Shown here: positions 59,569 to 64,000 of the stretch, in pieces | How positions within the stretch are numbered: the stretch's first letter is position 1 | Layout: each line of letters begins with the position of its first letter | Source: an uncultured SAR86 cluster bacterium | Lineage (GTDB): Bacteria > Pseudomonadota > Gammaproteobacteria > Magnimaribacterales > AG-339-G14 | Length of the DNA: 64,000 nt | Assembly: GCA_902587545.1 (NCBI GenBank) | Contig: CACILL010000001.1 | Location: 62,001-126,000, forward strand | Direction of reading: 5' to 3' | Position numbers and translations under genes: made by a program | The notes under the pieces: model-generated | Told to the model about the DNA's origin: nothing | Database searches by the model: none | The model's input: only the letters and a program-made list of their open reading frames with translations

Positions 59569-59609
59569 ATCTATTTAGCTAAAAAAGAAAAAAATCTTTT
59601 ATGTACCAA

Positions 59610-61538
59610 TCAAACCTCCTTAGATTCAATTTTTTTAATTAAAATGTCACTAAATGCATCTATCGACATTGAGCCTAAATCAGATCCTTTTCTGTCTCTA
59701 ATTGCCAATGTAGATGATTCTATTTCCTTATCTCCTAAAACTATGATGAAAGGAACTTTTTGCATAGAGTGGTGGCGGATTTTATAAGCGATTTTCTCAT
59801 TCCTCAAGTCTGAATTTACTCTAAATCCTTTATTTTTGAGAATATCGGTGATTTCTTTGGTTTTTTCAGCATGTTTTTCCGATATGTTTATAGCAACAAC
59901 CTGAATTGGTGCTAACCATATGGGAAACTCTCCAGCATATTGTTCAATCAGTATTCCTATGAATCTTTCAAAAGAACCCAAAAAGGCTCTGTGCAACATT
60001 ACCGGAACATGTCTTTCACCATCTCTTCCAACATAAGATGCATCCAATCTCTCCGGCATATTAAAATCTGCTTGCAGTGTGCCGCACTGCCACTCTCTGT
60101 TTAAAGAATCGGTAAGAACAAAATCTATTTTTGGGCCATAAAATGCCCCGTCTCCTTCTGCAATTTCATAAGATATGCCTTGCTTATTTATGGCAGCCTC
60201 TAATGCTTGTTCGGCTTTATCCCAAATTTCATCGGCCCCTACTCTCTGCATAGGTCTGGTTGATAATTTAATATCCAACTTATCAAACCCTAATTCCTTG
60301 TATATTTCTGAAAGAATATTAATAAAAGATCCAGCCTCTTCTTCAATTTGATTTTCAGAACAAAAAATGTGGCCATCGTCCTGAGTCATCTGTCTTACTC
60401 TCATCAAGCCATGAAGAGTTCCCGATGGCTCATACCTATGACAAGAACCAAATTCTGAATATCTTATAGGTAAGTCTCTATAGGATTTTAAACCTTGATT
60501 GTAAACTTGGACGTGACAAGGGCAGCTCATTGGCTTCAAAGCATTCACTCTTTTTTCGTTGGCATGCTCCTCATCGATTTCAGTTATGTACATATTTTCT
60601 CGATATTTGTCCCAATGGCCAGATTTTTCCCAAAGTTTCCTATCTACAACTTCAGGAGTTTTTATTTCTTCATATCCTGAAATCCTCAGCTTCTCTCTTA
60701 TATAGTCTTCTAATATCCTAAAAATAGTCCAGCCTTTTGGATGCCAAAAAACCATTCCAGGGGCTTCTTCTTGAAAGTGAAATAAGTCATATTTTTGACC
60801 TAGCTTCCTGTGATCTCTTTTTGAGGCTTCTTCTAAATTTGAAATATATTGCTTTAATTCTTTATCTGAATTCCATGCAGTGCCATATATCCTTTGAAGC
60901 ATTTTTCCTTTTGAATCGCCTCGCCAATATGCTCCAGAGACATTTAGCAATTTAAAACTTTTTAAATGTCTCATTGAAGTGACATGAGGACCTTTGCACA
61001 TATCAATATATTCTTCATGGTAGTAAAGAGCGATGATTTCGTCTTCAGGAATATCGTCAATTATTTTGAGCTTGTAATCTTCGTTTCTTTCTTTAAAAAC
61101 TTTTTGTGCTTCTTTTCTGGATACTATTTTTTTTATGACTTTGTACTCTTTCGAGGCAAGCTCTTTCATTCTTTCTTCTATTTTTAGTAAATCCTCTTCA
61201 GTTAATTTTTTTTCAAGATCAATATCGTAATAAAAACCATCATCAATAACTGGCCCTATTGCCATCTTTGCTTCCGGATAAATTTGCTTAAGAGCATGGC
61301 CAAATAAATGAGCACAGGAATGCCTGATAATTTCTATACCGTCTTGATCAGAATTTCTAATGATTTCTAAAGAACAATCTTTTTCCAAGAAATCAGAACC
61401 ATCTTTTAATACACCATCTACTTTTCCAGCAACGGTAGCTTTGAATAGACCTTTGCCTATATCAGCGGCAACGTCCTCAATTGAAATTGACGAATCAAAA
61501 GATCTTTTAGAGTTGTCTGGAAGTGTTATTGTGACCAT
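59610..61538 (-). CDS. thrS: Threonine-tRNA ligase
   Basis: A 642-aa class II synthetase, matching E. coli ThrRS (642). The N-terminal TGS domain ([28 protein letters not shown]), the SAD editing domain with the metal/His motif [34 protein letters not shown], the catalytic core with zinc ligand Cys in [10 protein letters not shown], and the anticodon-binding C-domain ([26 protein letters not shown]) are all visible. In E. coli thrS is autoregulated through its leader; no such leader is recognisable here, with only a short TATAAT promoter upstream. First gene of the operon with infC and rpmI. Confidence 0.97.
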   Translation of the reverse strand: MVTITLPDNSKRSFDSSISIEDVAADIGKGLFKATVAGKVDGVLKDGSDFLEKDCSLEIIRNSDQDGIEIIRHSCAHLFGHALKQIYPEAKMAIGPVIDDGFYYDIDLEKKLTEEDLLKIEERMKELASKEYKVIKKIVSRKEAQKVFKERNEDYKLKIIDDIPEDEIIALYYHEEYIDMCKGPHVTSMRHLKSFKLLNVSGAYWRGDSKGKMLQRIYGTAWNSDKELKQYISNLEEASKRDHRKLGQKYDLFHFQEEAPGMVFWHPKGWTIFRILEDYIREKLRISGYEEIKTPEVVDRKLWEKSGHWDKYRENMYITEIDEEHANEKRVNALKPMSCPCHVQVYNQGLKSYRDLPIRYSEFGSCHRYEPSGTLHGLMRVRQMTQDDGHIFCSENQIEEEAGSFINILSEIYKELGFDKLDIKLSTRPMQRVGADEIWDKAEQALEAAINKQGISYEIAEGDGAFYGPKIDFVLTDSLNREWQCGTLQADFNMPERLDASYVGRDGERHVPVMLHRAFLGSFERFIGILIEQYAGEFPIWLAPIQVVAINISEKHAEKTKEITDILKNKGFRVNSDLRNEKIAYKIRHHSMQKVPFIIVLGDKEIESSTLAIRDRKGSDLGSMSIDAFSDILIKKIESKEV

Positions 61539-61570
61539 AATTTTGACCTATACGAGGGGCCTAAAAGCCT

Positions 61571-61576
61571 ATTATA
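61571..61576 (-). promoter_or_regulatory. Possible -10 box of the thrS operon
   Basis: On the minus strand TATAAT occurs at 61571-61576, 33 bases before the thrS start at 61538. The -35 region (about 61594-61600) is poor (CTTTTAT-like) and lies in the end of pdxH. Plausible but unproven. Confidence 0.4.
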
Positions 61577-61585
61577 ACCAAAATA

Positions 61586-62185
61586 TCAGGGTGATAAAAG
61601 ATGACTGCTCCACTTTTGATTATCTGAAAGAATATACTTTAGTCTCTCATGAGTTCTATTATCTCGCTCTTTCCAAAATTCAACTGCATTTGGAATTATG
61701 ATATATAAACCACAATGATCAGGTCTTTTTATTGAAGATTCGTCATTTTGCTTAAGGTAGTCATCTATTTGATTTGTTAAATCTTCATAAGAAGAAATCG
61801 TCGAACTTTGATTAGAAATTATTGCGGATACTCTTGATTTCAGAGGTCTCGAATTAAAGTAATCATCAGAATCTGCTTCAGATGCTTTTTGGATAAATCC
61901 CTCTACTCTGATTTGTTTTTTTAATTCTCTCCACCAAAAATTTGCTGCAACTTTAGGATTCAGTTCAATCTCTTTTCCTTTTCTGCTATTGTAATTTGTA
62001 TAAAACACCAACCCATCGTTAGATATTTTTTTTAAAAGAACCATTCTTGAGCTGGGTTGGTTCATTTGATCTACAGATGCAATATTCATAGCATTCCAAT
62101 CAACAAGATTTGCAGATTCAGCCTCTTCAAGAGTTTTTAATATCTCAATGAATGGTTCTTGAGAAATTTTACCTTTCTCAATCAC
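61586..62185 (-). CDS. pdxH: Pyridoxamine 5'-phosphate oxidase
   Basis: A 199-aa FMN enzyme that oxidises pyridoxine/pyridoxamine 5'-phosphate to PLP, the last step of vitamin B6 synthesis and salvage. Visible motifs: MNIASVDQMNQPSSRMVLLKKISNDGLVFYTNYNSRKGKEIELNPKVAANFWW (FMN binding), the REL-R signature in ELKKQIRVEGFIQKASEADSDDYFNSRPLKSRVSAIIS, and the C-terminal VEFWKERDNRTHERLKY, which binds PLP and FMN. E. coli PdxH has 218 aa. One base from the DoxX gene. Confidence 0.95.
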   Translation of the reverse strand: MIEKGKISQEPFIEILKTLEEAESANLVDWNAMNIASVDQMNQPSSRMVLLKKISNDGLVFYTNYNSRKGKEIELNPKVAANFWWRELKKQIRVEGFIQKASEADSDDYFNSRPLKSRVSAIISNQSSTISSYEDLTNQIDDYLKQNDESSIKRPDHCGLYIIIPNAVEFWKERDNRTHERLKYILSDNQKWSSHLLSP

Positions 62186-62674
62186 TTATTTTCTTCTTAC
62201 CCAGTAATCCAAAGAAAGATAATTACCTCCTCCATAAATAAGAGGTATGGCAAGAATCACTATATAAGTAGCTGCCATTTCATATCCCCCCGCATCAGCA
62301 TTCCATCCATTTGGAAAATGAAAATAAGCAGCAACAAACATTGCAAAGATGATGGGAACGCTAGCCCATCTTGTAAATAGGCCTAACAATAAAAGAATTG
62401 CTCCTCCAGCTTCTGCAAGTATCACAAGCCAAGCAAAGAAAGTTGGGAAGATAAAATTTAAATTGTCAGACCCATCAGGGCCTAAAAATTCAGCAAATCT
62501 TGGGTTTACACTTGGTAACCCGTCATCCCAAGAAAGTTTATTGGATGAAGTACCTGCTCCCCAAAAAATGAAAAAAAGATAAATCCTAACAATAAATAAG
62601 ATTACAAAATCCAGAAAGACTAGACTTTTAAAAAAATCATCAATTTTAAGGAGAACGTTTTTTAATAAGTTCAT
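62186..62674 (-). CDS. DoxX-family membrane protein
   Basis: A 162-aa inner-membrane protein with four hydrophobic segments. The DoxX pattern RIYLFFIFWGAGTSSNKLSWDD then FAWLVILAEAGGAILLLLGLFTRWASVPIIFAMFVAAYFHFPNGWNADAGGYEMAATYIVILAIPLIYGGGNYLSLDYWVRRK is clear, including the E-x2-G and the P-x-GxF turn. DoxX-type proteins join quinone/thiosulfate redox or oxidative-stress complexes; the exact role here is unknown. Next to pdxH, which is one base away, and 19 bases upstream of the DjlA-like gene's stop codon. Confidence 0.82.
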   Translation of the reverse strand: MNLLKNVLLKIDDFFKSLVFLDFVILFIVRIYLFFIFWGAGTSSNKLSWDDGLPSVNPRFAEFLGPDGSDNLNFIFPTFFAWLVILAEAGGAILLLLGLFTRWASVPIIFAMFVAAYFHFPNGWNADAGGYEMAATYIVILAIPLIYGGGNYLSLDYWVRRK

Positions 62675-62692
62675 AAAGCTAAATTATCACTT

Positions 62693-63418
62693 TTAGTATC
62701 TTTTTTCTAACTCTTCGTAAGCCTCTTGTATTTCGATAAATTTTTCTTTTGCTTTTTCGATAAACTCTTCTGGAAGTCCCTTGCCAATAAGAGTATCAGG
62801 ATGAAACTCTTTTCTTTTTTTTAAATAAGCTTTTTTTATTTCATTGAAAGAAGCATTTTCATTTACTCCTAAAGTTTTGAAGTAATCATTTGTTTTATCA
62901 ACAAATTTTTCGTATAGAGACTTATAAACATTTTCATCAAATCTAAAAATTCTTGGGATTTTTTTTAAAAGGTCGTCTTCGTTGGGATGAAGGACACCAT
63001 CAGCAAGAGCCAGTTCAAAAAGCATTTCATAAAAAACCAATAGAGAATTTGGGCTTGAAGAGAGGATCTGATAAAGATTAGAAGCATAAGCTTCAAAACT
63101 TACGTTATCATCTTTTGCCTTTTGAAAAATGTTAATCGCAAAATGTCTATGCTCTTTATTAAGATTTAACTTGCTGGAAATGATTTCTTCTATTTTTTTT
63201 ATCTCAGCTTCATCAACTCTTCCATCAGCTTTGGCTATTTTTGCAAGACAAGCAAATAAAGCTGCAAAAAAGGCGACCTGTTGATCAAAATTATTAGGTC
63301 TTTTTCTTTTTGATCTTGAAGATATATTTGAGCCAATTACGCTTCCTACTAAGGCTCCAATTGGTCCCAAAACTACAAAACCAAGAAGACCGCCAGTGAT
63401 TCCGCCCCAAATACTCAT
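62693..63418 (-). CDS. djlA: DjlA-like J-domain co-chaperone
   Basis: A 241-aa protein with the three DjlA modules. The N-terminal glycine-rich membrane anchor is [29 protein letters not shown]; the middle is a TerB-like helical domain ([31 protein letters not shown], with the DGRVDEAE metal-like loop). The C-terminal J domain has the HPD tripeptide in [34 protein letters not shown]. coli DjlA has 271 aa. It would stimulate DnaK at the inner membrane. It is divergent from the DUF35 gene, 65 bases between the likely starts. Confidence 0.87.
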   Translation of the reverse strand: MSIWGGITGGLLGFVVLGPIGALVGSVIGSNISSRSKRKRPNNFDQQVAFFAALFACLAKIAKADGRVDEAEIKKIEEIISSKLNLNKEHRHFAINIFQKAKDDNVSFEAYASNLYQILSSSPNSLLVFYEMLFELALADGVLHPNEDDLLKKIPRIFRFDENVYKSLYEKFVDKTNDYFKTLGVNENASFNEIKKAYLKKRKEFHPDTLIGKGLPEEFIEKAKEKFIEIQEAYEELEKRY

Positions 63419-63483
63419 AATTAAAGTGTTTAAATTTCTATTTTTTTTTGTTTCAATGTACTTTTAAAAAGGGAGATGAACAA

Positions 63484-63897
63484 GTGTCAGATAAAAGTTT
63501 ACCAGCAGTTAATTATTTAAAGATTCCTGATGATGGAAATCCTTATTTAGAAGGTCACAAATGTGGAAATTGTGGAGCAGTTTTTCTAGGTGAAAGATCA
63601 GTTTGTTCAAAATGTTTTTCTAGAGACAACATGTCAGCAATAAAACTTGAAGAGACAGGTGTTTTACATTCTTTTTCTGTGGTTTACAGATCTTTTCCGG
63701 GTATTGATGTTCCTTATATATCCGCAATTGTTGATTTAGATGGTGGCGGAACTGTAAAGGGAAACCTTATAAATATTGAGCCCGATCCAGAAAAAATTGA
63801 TTTTGGTATGAAAGTAAAATTGACATATCAGGACGCTTTAGGAAGAAAAGACAAAGAAGGGAACTCTTACTTGAGTTATTTCTTCGAACCAGCATAA
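63484..63897 (+). CDS. Zn-ribbon/OB-fold protein (DUF35) partner of thiolase
   Basis: A 137-aa protein (GTG start at 63484, after a GGGAG; an ATG at 63448 would add 12 residues with no ribosome-binding site). The zinc ribbon HKCGNCGAVFLGERSVCSKCFSRDNM (two Cys-x2-Cys) is followed by the OB-fold: GVLHSFSVVYRSFPGIDVPYISAIVDLDGGGTVKGNLIN and FGMKVKLTYQDALGRKDKEGNSYLSYFF. Such proteins bind acyl-CoA and pair with a thiolase-like subunit in acetyl-CoA C-acetyltransferase or HMG-CoA-channeling complexes. That thiolase gene starts 24 bases on. Confidence 0.87.
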   Translation: MSDKSLPAVNYLKIPDDGNPYLEGHKCGNCGAVFLGERSVCSKCFSRDNMSAIKLEETGVLHSFSVVYRSFPGIDVPYISAIVDLDGGGTVKGNLINIEPDPEKIDFGMKVKLTYQDALGRKDKEGNSYLSYFFEPA

Positions 63898-63920
63898 AAT
63901 ATACAAAAAAAGGAGAAATT

Positions 63921-64000
63921 ATGAGTGATGTATACGTTTTAGGAGTCGATATGATCAAATTTGGAAGATTTCCAGATAGAACTGTTCCAAATATTGGTGC
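63921..64000 (+). CDS. Thiolase family protein, N-terminal fragment (continues beyond window)
   Basis: ATG 63921 has a strong AGGAG ribosome-binding site and opens MSDVYVLGVDMIKFGRFPDRTVPNIG, the first strands of thiolase-family enzymes of the lipid-transfer-protein/acetyl-CoA acetyltransferase type. Only 26 codons are in the window. The pairing with the upstream DUF35 gene supports it. The catalytic Cys and His are outside. Confidence 0.7.
   Translation, partial: MSDVYVLGVDMIKFGRFPDRTVPNIG

Noticed and set aside
59569-59609. AUU-type start or autoregulatory leader for infC
   Set aside because: The 41-base spacer has an in-frame stop close upstream of ATG 59568 and no AUU codon in a suitable position; the ATG is simplest.
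61539-61585. T-box or threonine attenuator before thrS
   Set aside because: Only 47 bases separate thrS from pdxH, too short for such elements, and T-boxes are not expected in this group.
1-64000. CRISPR arrays, rRNA genes, prophage or transposase genes
   Set aside because: None seen on either strand: no regularly spaced repeats, no rRNA-like stretches and no transposase, integrase or phage structural motifs in any product.

Overview
The window looks like chromosomal DNA from a streamlined, AT-rich marine gammaproteobacterium. Evidence for the group: the minus-strand block thrS-infC-rpmI-rplT-pheS-pheT-ihfA-merR-tRNA-Pro has the usual gammaproteobacterial order; a YghU-type glutathione transferase is close to the enterobacterial protein; and guaB-guaA, fumC, prc, xthA, tadA and djlA are of proteobacterial type. 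Low G+C, very short spacers and many lipid/CoA, SDR, glutathione-transferase and phytanoyl-dioxygenase genes resemble the SAR86 clade. That placement is inference; no 16S gene is present. No gene-free stretch exceeds about 220 bases.

1-9.3 kb: end of an acyl-CoA dehydrogenase, mazG, a frameshifted YihG-type acyltransferase, a twice-frameshifted tail-specific protease (prc) and xthA on the plus strand. Opposite are tadA, an SRPBCC protein, an APH-like kinase with a CrtC/AttH-like partner, a CIA30 protein and peptide deformylase. 9.3-24.4 kb: mostly acyl-CoA and oxidoreductase metabolism (carboxyltransferase, CoA ligase, phytanoyl dioxygenase, enoyl-CoA hydratase, MDR, CmcJ-like and alpha-hydroxy-acid oxidases, SDRs, aldo/keto reductase, FAD monooxygenase), with a small membrane ORF and a tiny amidase remnant.

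24.4-26.0 kb: a compact metal operon of outer-membrane protein, MerP-like HMA protein, MerT-like membrane protein and CsoR-type repressor, with a perfect CsoR-like inverted repeat at its head. 26-33 kb: six glutathione-transferase-like genes with a CoA transferase and a PAP2 phosphatase. 33-36.2 kb: enoyl-CoA hydratase, patatin, Old Yellow Enzyme and GFA genes.

36.24-38.96 kb: the strongest candidate for something unusual. The last 15 bp of guaA (including its stop) are repeated exactly 2.7 kb away, with a diverged copy between them. This splits the interval into two tandem cargo units: a G+C-richer alpha/beta hydrolase, and an unknown protein plus a YwqK/MORN lipoprotein. Repeated TGTGTCA motifs lie at both ends of the second unit, and there is no integrase. 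It looks like stacked, integrase-less islands at the guaA 3' end.

38.9-54.8 kb: guaA, guaB, an MFS carrier, PCD, fumC, an aldolase, a WecA-like transferase, an HCCA isomerase, a type-B esterase, acyl-CoA dehydrogenase, thioesterase, photolyase, a candidate sRNA with a clear terminator, a saccharopine-reductase-like enzyme and an unknown exported protein. 54.8-64 kb: tRNA-Pro and the translation operon, including a PheT that lacks its N-terminal OB-fold domain, then pdxH, DoxX, djlA, and a DUF35 protein followed by the start of a thiolase.
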